DNA of 64,000 nucleotides from NCBI GenBank assembly GCA_964030475.1, contig CAXIPT010000005.1, positions 2,869,627 through 2,933,626 on the forward strand, written 5' to 3'. Below the pieces are notes generated by a model. That model was not told the origin of the DNA. It saw only the letters and a program-made list of their open reading frames with translations, and made no database searches. This document shows positions 1-14,700 of this stretch, piece by piece. The position numbers and the translations under genes are program-made. Every line of letters begins with the position of its first letter. Within the stretch, counting starts at the first letter, position 1. This DNA is from Tethya wilhelma (Eukaryota > Porifera > Demospongiae > Tethyida > Tethyidae).

Positions 1-243
1 TCTGTATTACAACTGAGATTAATTTTAGCAGTTGCAGCTGCCAAACTATTTTGTAGCTCTTTAAGTGAAGTCGATCATGGCAGTCAGATTTACTTGTCAT
101 AGTTTCTTCATAGTAATTTATACAGCCAGATTATCAAACAGATCTCTAAATTGGCCTTCATTATTATTCATAGTTTCATCTATTGTTTCCCAAGACAATC
201 ATACCTATTTCTTATATTATGTTGTTCATATATATCCACACAG

Positions 244-2737
244 ATGTGACTGTACAGTTTGCTGAACAGGATGGTCAGGTTGAGTTTGATGAGGGAACCA
301 CCCAGTCTATTATGCTTCAATTGACCACACCAGGAGGAGTTTTAGAGACTGAGTTGTCAGTAACTCTATCACTAGTGGATGGAGTCAAAGCAGGTATGTG
401 AATGTATGTATAATAAAATAATACTGGTGTCATGCAAGCATGAAATGGGGTGAGCAGGAGCAAGTACATGCGCATGGAGTTCTACATGTGGGAATTAGCC
501 TCGTTGTATAGGCTCTCCCCTACACTTATTGCAAGTGTAAGGTCAAAGGGGAGCCTAGTACACTATGTGGCTCTGTTGGAATGAGGCTAGTTCTTGACAA
601 TGTTTGTTATTGCACTGGGAAAGAGTTTGGCATACTTATTCAAGCCTGAGACATGCACTTGGCTAATTTTTTGTTGACAGCACTTGTTGATTTCTTTGAG
701 TCTGCAGTTACTCTCATTACTGCTCAAGCGAGCTTCTATCGATCCTCTCTTGCCAGTTAACAGTTACTCTCATGGTCACTCGGGAGTCTCAGCATCGTAC
801 ATGCACTCGAATTTTCAGCTAGCTCTTCTATTCTGAGTTATCAGCAGTTCTAAATTTGGGTTTCTAGTTTAGAGCCTCTCACTGGCAGCTGTTGTAGTTT
901 CTGCTCTTGTTAGCCAGTAGTATTGACATCCATCAATTCACCCAACAGTACTGCTAGTTTTTGTATGACCACTGTGTTCATAAAAGTATAAATTATGATT
1001 TTAGCTGAGCCTACCTGCATGTAGGTTGGAGTAAAATGTGCTCTAGCTTTTTGCCATACCTATCTTACATAGAAAAGTCCTTCACAGTTCAGTGGCTTTC
1101 CGAGCCGCTCAGTGCGCAGAGCCAGTTTTACAATTTTCAGGGCTTTGCAATATTTCACAGACATGTGGCATGGCATGTGGTTAATTTGGAACAATTAGAA
1201 CATAGATCAGAAAGTGGTCGGTTGGACGTTACTCCACAATGTATAATATTATATACTAGTGGCATGCAAGCATGGAGTGGGGCGAGCACGAGCAAGCCCA
1301 TGCGCATAGAATTTTGCATGCGGGAATAGACTCGTTGCAGGCTCTCCCCTCTATACTCACTGTGAAAGGGGAGCCTAGTAGGTTATGTGGGAACGAGGCT
1401 AGTGCATATTGTTTATATAGCACTGGTGAAAGAGTATGGCATAATTATACAAGAGACACTTTACTTGGCTGAATTGGTTGTTGACAGAATTTATACTTGT
1501 TGATTTCTTTGATCATGAGTCTGCAGTTATTCTCATTACTGCTCAGGCAGGACTCCATTGATTCTCTCTTGCCAGTTAACAGTTACTCTTCTGGCCACCT
1601 ACGCCCGGGGTTTCAGCATCATGCATGCGTTGAATCTTAGCAGCTAGCTGTTGTATCAGTTCTGAGTTATCAGTCGGCAGTTCAATAGCTTCTCGGACTC
1701 TGAGCTCAGGATTTTGCAGTTTAGAGCCTCTCACTGGTGGCTGCTCTAGCTTCTGCTCTTGTTATCCAGTAGTATTGACATCCATCCATACACCCAACAT
1801 TACTGCAGTAGTTTCAAGCTCTGAAAATATTCAGTTTGCTTGCTGGTTTTATACATGGCCCGGCACTGCGTATAAATTATGTGTGCTATGATTTTAGCTG
1901 ACAAATTAACATAGTGATATAGTGAGCTTACCTTCGTGTAGGTTGTTGCCACCTGTAGTAAAATGTGCTCTAGCTTTTCACCGTGCCTATATTACATAGA
2001 CACTTCCAGTCCAGTCCAGTTCAGTTCTCAGTCCTTCAGTGGCTTTCTGTTCGGTGTGAGCGTGCGCGAGGCCANCCTATCTTGCATAATACACTTCTCA
2101 GTCCTTCAGTGGCTTTTTGCTCAGCACACGAAGCCATGCAGTGTTTATTTCCATGACTTTGCGATTTTTCGTAGACATGTGACATGCATGGCATGCAATT
2201 AATTTGGAACTATTAGAATATACATCAGAAAGTGGTGTGTCGGATGTTACTCCACTGTAATTTATAATTATTAGGGCAAAACACTAGTTCACCCGACATA
2301 CAAACCACTCAGTTGACACGCTACACTGGAGCTCGCTCATGCTCGCCATAATTAAAATAATGATGTAATTTTGTTCAAGTATACTTACATATATCTATAG
2401 CAACCAGACTACCTTGTTATAGCTCTATATAGCTAGTGGAATAGTATCTATGTTGGGTGAAAATTATGCATCATGTTTAAGCTATTGATCGTGTTTCATT
2501 ACTATAAAGTGTTGAGTCAAGACTTTGATGTGGACACCCTCACTGCTGGGTTTCTTGAAAATGACGGCAATGGTGTTGAACGCAGTACAGCTGAGAGTGT
2601 GTCTATCATTGATGACAATTCTCTAGAAGGGGATCATTCTTTCACCATCAGTCTGAGCACTGCAGTAGCTGCCTCCATGGGTTACTCTATAGATGGAGTC
2701 ACTACACTAACCATTGTAATTATGGATGCACAAGATG
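244..2737 (+). CDS. Calx-beta domain A1 (exons 244-393 and 2510-2737)
   Basis: The first exon reads DVTVQFAEQDGQ and ends VDGVKAG at a phase-1 donor. The second begins VLSQDFDVDT and has the calcium-site segment IIDDNSLEGDHSFT. The 2.1 kb intron between them is filled by two copies of a repeat. Exon types similar to this first half recur at 6236 and 11490. Confidence 0.8.
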
Positions 2738-5700
2738 GTAAGATTTTCATACCTGTGAATAAGATGTGGCATTAACGTTAGTGAATTCCATGAAAACACT
2801 TATCATTTATTTTATTTCTGTATATAGTGGCTGATTTCATGTTCAGTTTTGAAGCAGTGTCTCCCAACCCTGTTGAAGGTCCAGGTGCTACCATTGATGT
2901 TTGCAGTTCAGTTTCAACAAGTGGACTACTAGCACTGGAGTGTGATGTGACTGTAACTGTGGCAGTCACTGATACTGTTTTAGCAGGTTTGTACACAGTA
3001 TTGATTACTTTTGGGTTTCAATACTTTCTATTTATTGTGTTAGCTATCATAATATTCTATTTTTGCTAACATACAGCTGAAGGTGTTGACTTTACCTCTC
3101 CCTCTTCCCTTGTTTATACGTTCACATCCTCCTCATCATTTCCAACTGACCCATTCCCTTGCCTTACATTCGACATCATTGATGATACCATCTTTGAGGG
3201 AGATCATTCTTTCATAGTAGCTGTGACTTCAACCAGCCCTTCAGGAATCGGTGGCTCTGATGCTAGTACAACTGTTACAATCTCTGATGATGATGGTTTG
3301 TAAATAATAATGTCCAATTATTTCAAGCATAGTTACTGTAATCCCATGGTTTCTCAAAGTTCAAGTTATAAAATTTGATGATTCATAAAAATAATAAAGA
3401 CTCACATATGTTTTTTTCATTCCTATAGTTACAATCCAGATGATGACAGCAGATATGACTGTAACTGAAGATACTGCAGACACTCTCTCCATCTGTGCAG
3501 AAGGTGTTGGTATTGACATGTTTCAAGTTGCAGCTAGTGTTCAAATGGTGATCACTGGAGACTCTGAAATATGTAAATTATCTTACCAGAAATTAACCCT
3601 GTGTAGATCATGCAGTTGTACTAATTTTGAATGCATAAACTCTCCAGCTCTGTCCGAAGACATCATGACACCAGGAGGCACAACTGCTAGTTTCTCAATG
3701 GGAGCAGCCAGTCCAGCTTGTATCGATGTAATGATTGTTCCTGATGATATTTTAGAAGCTGATCACCAGTTTACATTGTCTCTTTGGACTTCAATACCTG
3801 ATGTGATTGTATTGGGTCCTAATGACGATGTCACGGTGACTATCATGGATGATGAAGGTACATGTAATGCACAATAGTAATGGTTACTCTACTAACTGTT
3901 GGGCTATCTACAATTATAGCATGTTTACTTGACATAAATTTATAGTGAACTCTGTGATGCAAGTGTGTATTATTGTGTGTAGCTGCAATTGTTAACTTTG
4001 GTGGACCATCTACCTTATCTGATGCTGAGGGTACAACTCTTGACATTGAGGTTTCACTTTCTGGAATATCTGGGCTTGATGTTGATGTAACTGTGCCATT
4101 TTCCACCACTTTGGATTCAGCAGGTACGTATAAATTCAGTCAAAACTGTATAGTAGAGACTTGTGGCCTCTAAACATGCTTGTGTGATGTTCATGCATTT
4201 GTAGAGCCTGACGATTTTAATGCACCATCTGATATCTCATTTCCTGCTGGAGGATCACTGATGCAGACATTAATGATTTCACTAATTGATGATGAAATCA
4301 AAGAGCCTGATGAATTATTTTCAGTTGGCATAGTCACAAACAGCAATTCAAGAGTCATGACTGGATCATCTTCATCAGTTGAGATCACAATTATGGCTAG
4401 TGGTGGTAAGTCTGTTGTATGTCTTCTGCACAAAGGTGTACTCACATTTCCTGTGCTATTTTTGGGGGGATAGAAAAATTTCTAAGTTGATTAAATATGA
4501 CTTAGTACACATCGAGAACTTTATTTTTCACAAAAATATGTTTTACTTCTTGATAATGTTTAAAAAAGTGTTTCTTTGTGAAAGAATGTTCTTACAGCAA
4601 AATAAACCTTTTTTCTCAAAACATTTTATACCTGTGTCCTTTACAGCTGATGACTTTGTAGTAGTTGTTGAACAAGAGAATGTCCAACTAATGGAGTCCA
4701 GTGGCTCAGTCAGTATGTGCTGTTTGGAGATTATTGCTTCACCTGTCTCAGTGGATCCAAGCATCCAAACCCATGTGGTCCCATTTACCATCATCTCTGG
4801 TATGTTAATTGTAATGCATAATTTGTACTTGATTGCTACGGTCACAGTAAGGGCAACTATAGCTATACATTGCATAGAGAGGCTGTAGCTCAGGGGGTTT
4901 TCTGGGATTTTTTGAAGGGGGGGAGGGGAATATTATTGGTCCCACGCCTATTTCCACATGCGATTATTATAAATTATATCTACCAATACTGTTACAATTG
5001 CTATGATTGAAAGGGGGGATTTCCCCTCTTTCCCCTATCTAGAAAAAAACTGACTAACTCAGAAATGATATCCTATACTCCTACCAAGAGGTAGTTGTAA
5101 TAATAGAGGTTTACATCCAACTTAATTCTCTTCTCAGACACTGCAGTGGTGAATACTGACTTTAGTGTTTCTGGTTCTTCGATGGTTGTCTTCAATGCTC
5201 CATTTTCAGTGGGAGACACTGCCTGTGCAACCATAAGTATTGATGATGACACCATTCTAGAAGATGATGAATCCTTTATAGTTTCCTTTGGTCCTCCAAC
5301 CACTCCTGCTGGTATTACAGTTGGTCCACCATCAGAGACTACTGTGACAATATTGGATGATGGTATAAAGATTTATTAGAATCTTAGAGATAACTATTAT
5401 AATTATTGTGTGTTTAATGGCTACATGTACTGTTTAAAACTTGGGTTTAGAACGTGATAATGAGATAACACTTTCGACTCAAGTAACCGAAACAGATGAA
5501 AACCTAGCCGCTCTTATTGAAGTTTGTGCTACTATCAGTGGTGTGACTGGTACTGAGATTTCAGCAGGAGTTACCTTGGCAATAGGAGATATTGGTTTAG
5601 CAAGTAAGTATTTTGCTATGGCCTTCAGCAAAAGTGCCAAATTAGTTCTATTATAATCCTGTGCGTGAAGATTGATATTGCTTTTTTCTACTATAATTTT

Positions 5701-8700
5701 ATGATACGCCTATGACACAAGATGGATGAAAACAATAAGCAATCAGCATGTACCACATAGTTACGTTCAAGTAGCTTATTTCAGTTAGAATTTTGTTTCT
5801 GTTTAGCACATCCCATTCTTATACTGCTTATTTCATGTTTTATTACTTGTGCTGCTTTAAAAATAACATGTGTTTTAATTTCTACAGCTTCTCCTGCAGA
5901 TGTTACATTTGCAACTTCTTCACAACTCATGTTTGTTGATCCTGTATTAGCAAGTGGTGACCTTCAAGCATGTACTGATGTGTCAATAATCAATGATGAT
6001 AATTGGGAAGGATTTCATTCTTTCGAAGTGAGTTTGAATCCAGGCTCACAAACTCCATCTTCTCTGATGATTGGTACTCCTTCCTCAGTCACCATTACCA
6101 TCACAGATTGGCAAGGTAGAAATAATACATCAATAATTTATTGCTTACTGTTAGTATTAAACATCTACCACATTATTGTTTCAATTATAATCAATGTATT
6201 CAAGAATATCTTTCATTTTTACAAAATATTATCAGATGCAACTATTGGATTTGCTGATGATGATCTTATGTTGGTGGTAGATGAGGGAAATAGCTTCCCG
6301 ATTCCCCTTGTTTTAACTACACCAGGAGATGGTCAACTGCAGATTGTACTTGATGCCACTTTGATACTGAATGATGGAGACAAAGCAGGTAACATGCATG
6401 AATGCTCCTACATGCATGTTGATAGCATTGGTATCCCATTCACCCTTGTCTCCTTGACTCCTGCTGAGTTGTATATCTCATATCACCCCTGCCCTAGGCT
6501 ACACAGGGGTGATATGGTCATATTATCCTTCCCTAGGCTATTTTATCAACAAAAAGTAGTTTGTACAATGTATATTGTTTCTATGGATCACAAACCAGCA
6601 TGGATAGATGAGACACAGGCTAGCTGCTCTATGTGGAAGCATGCAGGTGAGTTTGGCTTACACCTCAAATTATTGAAAAAACAAGGCCGAAAACCATGCA
6701 TCACTAAAGTACCAAACTAAATGAAGGCACCAAGGTGCATAAGCCTCGGCGCACTTCACTGTGCCAGAATGTGAACTAAACCTAAATGACATGCATTGTG
6801 CACAAAATAAGTCCTGACTAAGAGTACCATTAGCCAAAAGTCTGACCTTTGAGACTACTAATTCATCCAGTGACTTGTTTGTCTACTGACGGACATGATG
6901 TAGCAGTGGCATGATAACCTCTGGAAAACTGGCAGCCACATTAGTGAGGCTTAATAACCATACACACTAAAAACCTAAGTAGTACATAGCTATCAGATTT
7001 AATAGCTAGCCACGTCTCCAGGCTCTCATTAACCGTTTTCATTAACAGAAAGGAAATGGGGAGCCTGCATGATAGGCCCAGGATAGCCTCAAGCTGGTTT
7101 CACTTATGATGCTTATTTGATGAACCAGCACAAGTCTATAGCAAGACTGAGCTATGCTATGATAAAACATGTACTAGAGTGCTTAGTTGGTGTGAGAACA
7201 AAATAGCCTAGCCTAATTAATAGTGAATGACATGTGCTTAATAATAAAGTGCGCCTAACAACCCCAATTAAGTCTACGGTAATTGGGAAATCAAATTGAA
7301 GACCCTTTTCCCACAGACAATTGCTGAGCGCATTAGCGCAAGGCAGTGTAATCATGCACAGTCAAAAATTGTGGAAGTAGTGAGCCAATTATGAGTCATT
7401 ACACCAGATGAAAACGGTGCCAATTTAGCAAAAATTGTTCTGGTTATACATTTGAATTTGATGACCTTTACCGATTGATATCACTGAACACTTGAAGGCG
7501 AGCACCCACACTACTAGCCACAGACTGGAGTACCCAGTCACTGGTTTGAATCCTCTACTAAAGTCCATCTGGTCTGAGTTTGCCGGTAGAAAAACTTGAA
7601 TAACTTTCTAAATATCCAACCGATTTCAAAATTTCAAGCACCATTGGAAAGCACTCGCTCTCCCCGTTCTTTTGGTTGCTTTTTCAGCTTGCTACGCCTT
7701 ACCAGTCAAAAGTTAGCTATTTTGTCCATATAAAAAGTATGGTTATGAATATCATTATCTCACTTCCGGCGGCAAACTCAAACCAGATCGACTTTAGCTA
7801 ACACCAGAAGAGGTGATCCGAGAGTTACTAGCCTGCTTGCTACCATTTTGACTCTTGCAAAATGATTATGATTGTACCTACACAATAAGCAATCAGATTC
7901 AGTGATTCTCGGTATAGCTTACTCAAGTTTACTAGCTGCTAACTGCTTTTCAAGCCAGTTGAAGTGTGATTCAAGGAATACCTATATCTGCACGAGGCAA
8001 TTTCCCTGCACTCAGTGTACTACTAGTCTGCCATACTACCGTATTTCTTTGAATAGTCCATGTGCAGTCTATTTATTTCACCGTTTACAATTTACGCAAT
8101 GAATTCGAGGACGTGGCTTAATTTATTTATAAATAATGAGAGCGTAGACAGTCCTACCTTTGAGGTAAGTATATTTATGAAGTTAGTCTAAGTGAAATTG
8201 AAGCTGTGGAGCAACTTAGAGCAGGTTTTCAAAATCTTGCCCAAACATTACCACAACTTTTCTCGGTATAACCAGGTATAGTCTCACTTCGCTTGGAATC
8301 AACTAACTGCTCACTCAATTCAAAAGTGCATTGTATTCCACTTGCTTCTAACTATTGAACACCGTGTATTTGAAACTGCGGTCTATTTAAAGGGTTCGAA
8401 GTATTCATGGAAATGTGGTATTCCCAGTACTACTGTACTGGATACAATACTAGAAACGTTTTGGACTCTACCATTGCCTTAGACAATTTATTGATTATGT
8501 ACAATGTTAGGGTATATGCAGTAATTATTCGGGGGAAAATAGAACAAACAAGTACAAAAAACATCATAGAAATGGCCAAATTGTAAAAAGTGAGCAAACA
8601 ATTAAGATAGGAATGGTGGTCAGTTGATTGAGGAGTTCATTCCTGTGTCCACTATGTCATTGAGCAATCCTGTACAGGGAAGAATTCCTCACTGAAATGA

Positions 8701-11700
8701 CAAATGACCACCATTCCTATCTTGTTTGCTCACTCTTTACAATTTGGCCATTTCTATATTTTTATTACGTTTCTGTACTGGTTGTAATAAACATGTATGT
8801 CTGTTTGTTGTTGTAGTATCTGGGCAGGACTTTAACGTTGACACTCCTCCATTAACCGTCCAATTTCCTGTTAATGCTGAAGATGGTGATGAAATGATGA
8901 CATCATCTCTCTTATCTATCATTGCTGACAATGTTCTGGAAGGTGTCCATTCATTCACTGTAACTATAAGTGCTGCACAAGCGGCAATTCAAGACTATAC
9001 TCTTGATATGAATCGTGATGAGCTGGCAATCATTATTTCAGATTCTGAAGATAGTAAGATAGTCTTAAAGATTCAGTGATTTCTTCTATAAGTTTAAGGT
9101 TTATACTAAGTGTCTCTACTAATTTCCCTGCAGTGGCTAATTTTATTTTCAGTTTTGGACTAGTGTCTCCAAACCCTGTTGAAGGGCCAGGTGCTACTGT
9201 AGACGTTTGCAGTTCAGTTTCAACAACTGGACTAATGGCACTAGAGTGTGACATCACTGTATCTGTGATTGCCATTGACACAACAAAAGCAGGTTCTTGT
9301 ATATAATTATAGATAAATTTGTAACTTTACATTTAGTGCTTCATTGCAGGCTTTCAGATTTGTTATTGTTTTTTCAACATACAGCTGAAGGCGATGATTT
9401 CACTTCTCCATCTTCACTTGTCTATTCTTTCCCCTCCTCCTCATCATTTCCACTGACTGACCCATGCCTCACATTCACCATCATTGATGATATGGAGTTG
9501 GAAGGGGACCATTCCTTCTCAGTGTCAGTGATGTCAGTCAGCCCTTTAGGAATTGGTGGCTCTGATGCCAGTACAACTGTTACAATCACCGATGATGATT
9601 GTAAGTTTTAAAGCTTTTAAACTTGAGTTATGATCTTTTGTTGCATTATATGGATTTAGTGTGCTTTTTTTATTATAATATTATACAAGTCATATTGTTA
9701 GGCTAACTTATTGATAAAAGTACAGAATTTCGTATTAATTTTTTTATTATCATCTTTTGTTCCCTCTGCAGTGGGAGGATTCATCTTCTCTTTTCCACCT
9801 GTTGCAAATCCAGTTGAAGATGAGGATGACATGATTTTTGTTTGTGGTTTTCTATTTTTGGCTGGAATCACACTGGAATGTGATGTGACTGTATCTGTGG
9901 AGGTGATTGGTACAAATATAGCAGGTATCATTCACTGCAAAAACTGTAGTGTGAATTCTCTGTTTGCTAATGGATTCACTGAACAAATATTTTGACAAAA
10001 TTTTAATTATTAGCATAACATGCATCTATTTCTGTTTAGCAAGCATTTAACTTTCCAAAAGCACTTTTCTTGAGCTATAAACGTCACTCTTGAGTGCTTC
10101 TAGAGGTCCAGGTGCTAAATTTGGTGCAATTTTATTGACCATATGCACTGGTAGTACAGTATCCTAAACATCTGGTTTGAGAATGCCGGCGAAAGTGAAA
10201 TAATGAGATTCTTGCAATACTTTTTACATGAGGCAAAATAGCTAACTTCTGACTGGTAAGGCGTATTAAGCTAAAAAAAGCAACCAAAAGAAAGGAGAGA
10301 ATGAGCGCTTTCCAATGGTGCTTGAAATTTTGAAATCAGTTGGATATTAAAGTTATTTAACCGGTATTCTCAAACCAGCTCAGATGGACTTTAGTTAATT
10401 TCTATAAAACTAGTGGTAAGATCACTTGATATTTTTCGTGAGACTCATGTATCTTGCCTTTACTCATTAATTACCAGTATTCATTTTGCTTCATAGTGAA
10501 CATGTGACTACTGTATATGATTGTGACTACTGCTCTTACAACCTGTTATTTGCAACTTCAGATCATTATGTATAATTATGACGTCTACGCATGTACTATC
10601 CACTGTAATATGTAGAAGAAGGAGTGGATTTCATTTCTCCAATGTCCCCCCTGGAATATTTCTTTGCCGCTGGCACAACGACTGGACCATCTACTTGTCT
10701 TGAATTTGAGATAGTTGATGATATGAACTTTGAAGGCAATCATGCATTTACAGTCTCTGTCTCTTCAACAACTCCTCCTGGGATTAGCACTAGTGCTAGT
10801 ACCACTATCACAATCATTGATGACGATGGTTAGTGAATCCCCCTCTTTAATATGTTGTGGTAATAATGCCAACTGGACACAATGCAATGTATTTTATGGT
10901 CATGATCATTTGCACTTTGTTTCTATTCCTGTATGTACAGTGACTGTTAGGATGGCAACAGAGGATATGACTATTAGTGAAAATGATGAAGCCATTATTA
11001 TGATCTGTGCAGAAGGTGTTGATAAGGATATGTTTGAAATACCAGCAACTGTTGAAATGATGATCACTGGAGATGCTAGTAAGATACAAACATGTGGTTA
11101 CAAACTTAGTATATTAACGCAATTTGTTATTGCATGTGATTTAATATTATCATGATTCAAAATTTAATTGTTCAATAATCATAATTATTTACAGCTCTGC
11201 CTGGTGATATCATGACAACAGAAACAGCTGGTGCCAATGGCAACTTCCCAGTGACTTTCAGTGTCGGACCAGCAGCTCCAGCCTGTCTGGACATTACTAT
11301 TCTCAACGATAATTGCTTTGAATGTGATCATGAGTTTACCGTAACACTTGTAAATCCATCACCATCGCTCATCCAAATTGACCCAAATGATGATGTTACA
11401 GTGACTATCACAGATGCGGAAGGTATAGCCAAGTTGTAAATTAATGACATAATTATTGTTTAAAACTAATGAATCACTCAATGAAACAGATGCAACCATT
11501 GGATTCTCTGATGCTATGATGATGGTGGAAGAGGGAACTGATGTCTCCTTTAACCTTCTTCTGACTACTCCTGGAGCTCCAGCTGGTCAACTCAAGGTTG
11601 TGATTGACATCACTTTAACTCTAGTTGACGGAGTGAAAGCAGGTGTGCATGCATGTATGATAGTTTATTAGACCATCCAAACTCCAAACTGTATTATTAC

Positions 11701-14700
11701 ACATGTAGTGTTCCCAGATGACTTCAGTAGTCAGACCCTTTCTGCCATGTTTGCTATGGGTGATTCAAATGACGATATGTCCCAATCAGACAGTGTGTCT
11801 ATCATTGCTGACAATGCTCTGGAAGGTGCCCACTCATTCACTGTGACTTTGAGTCCTCAAGAAGCCTTAAGTGAAGGCTATACTCTTGATATGACTCATA
11901 ATGTGCTAACAGTCATTATCAAAGATACTGCAGATTGTAAGTATAGTGGCTTAGTATTAATGTGTAATTATAGTAATAATATTATCAGTATAATATAGAA
12001 TTAAATGAGTTTCATCTTTGTCCCCCCTACAGTGAATGCATTCAGCTTCTCCTTTCCACCTGTTGCAAATCCAGATGAAAATATGCCGGGTTCAACAATT
12101 TTTGTTTGTGGTTTTGTATTTTTGAATGGAATTACATTGGAGTGTGATGTAACTGTATCTGTTGTTGTCATGGATTCTACAATAGCAGGTACAAGCAGTT
12201 ATACCGTATATGTAGAGTAATAATGGGTATATTGGCCATATCATTAAGACAATAATTATTGTACTACTAGCTAGAAATGTTAATGCATGCCTGTAAATAT
12301 AGCAATCCTTCCAACTTGCTATTGTAATTGTGAATCTTTGTAGATGAAGAAGTGGATTTCATTTCTCCAATGTCTCCCCTGGAATATTTCTTTTCCGCTG
12401 GCACAATGACTGGACCATCTACTTGTCTTGAATTTGAGGTAGTGGATGATATGAACTTTGAAGGCAATCATGCATTTACAGTCTCTGTGTCTTCAACTAC
12501 TCCTCCTGGGATTAGCACTATTGCTAGTACCACTATCACAATCATTGATGATGACGGTTAGTGAATTCGTGAATCACTATCCCTTGTATGTTGTGGGGAT
12601 AATGCCAACTCGACACAATGGACACAACTGATACTTTGTGCTGTGAAGCTCCAAATTTTGTGGCACAATATTTTTGTGAATTACCTATATCTGATCGTAT
12701 ATCACTAAAATTTATATTAGCAATCTCATTTTTAAGATCATGATTCATGAAAATTAGTTCTAAACAGCAAAGACAAGCTTTTTATGAACTTTTTGTGCCA
12801 CAAAAATTTGAAGCTATATATTCCCAATACATTAGCCTAACACAAATATTCACATGAATAACTCTGGAAAAACTGGGTGCTTGGCTCTAAAAGGCTTCTC
12901 AAGCTACTATTTAGCTCTTTCACTCTCTAATGAGCTCAAAAATATAGCCAAAGAACATCGCTAAAGTACCAAACTAAAATGATATGCCAAACCTTTAATT
13001 TTCTCATTCTTCTCCTCATCTTCTTCTTCTTCTTCTTCTTCTGAGACTGCTAGCTAAGTCACTAGATGCAAGACAAAAAGTGCCTTCTCCGTTGGGCAGC
13101 CATTCATTTCTATACTTGGGAATAATTCATTAGCTACTTGGAAAATCAAATTGGCGACCATTTCCATACATACAAGTGTGCATTATTTAGATTTCATGAC
13201 AATTTAGATAATATAAACTCTCTATGGTGACAAGTACAGATCGACTCTGCTATTCCACTACCACTAGATACAAAACTCCACCATAGCTATTAGTTGCTGT
13301 AGACAATTTGCTAGAGTACATACAGATATTATTTATTCAGAAAAAAATAGAAACAAGTTGTAATGAGAACATAGGAATGGCAAAATGTAAAAAGTAAGCA
13401 AACAAGATAAGAATGGTGGTCAGATTGTGTGAAAGTTCATTCCTGTGTCCAACATATGTCATTGAGCTATAGTGCCACCACGCATAAACTTCCAAAAATA
13501 ATAATGCGAATAACTTACAAACTATGCGTCCTGGACCTTAGCGACAATTCAAATATTTCTTTAGCTCAAGTAGAGCTATCGTTTAAAAAAAAATTCGGCA
13601 CGTTTTGTGCATGTTGACTTGGTTGCTATGGACTGACCAATCAGAGCTTAGTTTTACACGTGCGTTTTCTAATTAATGCCCATCAAGAAACTGCATCGCG
13701 TCTTGTTCTGAGTGTTCCGCACCGTTTTTCAACCTTTTTTGAGATCCAGGAAGTATTCTTCTACATAGTATTACAAGCAGCAGTGTGGACATGCTGACTT
13801 TTATGTCTAAAAGTGAGTTTAGCTATTCAGCAAAGTGACAATAAACCATTTTTGTGTGGCTCACAAGAAACTGTCACTTGGGCAATTCTGTGAAGAGCTG
13901 CTTGGTAGCATTCAGTGTAGAATAGTTCAAAGATATTAGAAATCCATATTTTAGCTCTCTGAGATGATCATCAAGCTCACAGTGGGACATGCTTCATGGT
14001 GCACGGTTGTACCCGTTTCGGCTCAGCATGTGTGTGTTCAAAAACTGATATTGGATGACATTATTAATATTTTTGTTCTATAGCTTTATTGTACATGTTG
14101 TTAGGAATTGTCTGTACCAAATTTAGTCAGCTCAACATGTAGCTTTGATTTATTGATGCTTTTTTTGTACAAAAGTGGTCAAAATTTACAAAAAATTTCT
14201 GCAGTGGAATTTGTCAGAAATTGCTCTATAACTTTTTCTATCTACCTTAGTATATAACAAGAAAAATACTAAAGCAATTAAACTGTAAACGTTTGAGTAG
14301 TTGATGCAAAAAAAGTAAATTTTACATGTCATTGTACAATTAGCAATGACGTCATTGCTCAGCTTAATTAAGGGGTGGGGCTGACATCCAGCAGTAGCTA
14401 ATGTCCAGGACTATGGGTGGGCTGAGTCTTAGTAAGCAGTTATATTTCCTGTGGATGCGAGAAGCATATTTGTGCAAACCGCATTTTGGAAGTTTATGCC
14501 TGGTGGCACTATAGAGATATGAACATTAGGCCTGCGCAGAGAAATGAACTCATCACTCAATCTGATCACCATTCCTATTTTGTTTGCTTACTTTTTATGG
14601 TTTTGCCATTCCTATGTTATTGCAATGTTTGTTTTTTATTCACTTGTATGGAATTTTATTGTCATGATTAGTATGCCTTGTTTCTATTCCTGTATGTACA

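Larger units (their letters stand above)
6389..8816. repeat. Long intron carrying small elements
   Basis: The intron between the two exons of domain A7 holds a 12-base-stem hairpin at about 6480-6515, an inverted-repeat element at 7557-7798 and a fold-back element at 8567-8757. The rest, including 6520-7550, shows no exon I can support. Confidence 0.6.

Noticed and set aside
2778..2996. Minus-strand ORFs opposite Calx-beta exons, with VSVTATVTVTSHSS-type sequence
   Set aside because: Shadow frames of the exons; low-complexity Thr/Ser/Val composition and no splice signals of their own.
7872..8102. A 76-codon ORF in the long intron of domain A7
   Set aside because: No domain, no flanking splice sites in phase, and it lies between two mobile elements.
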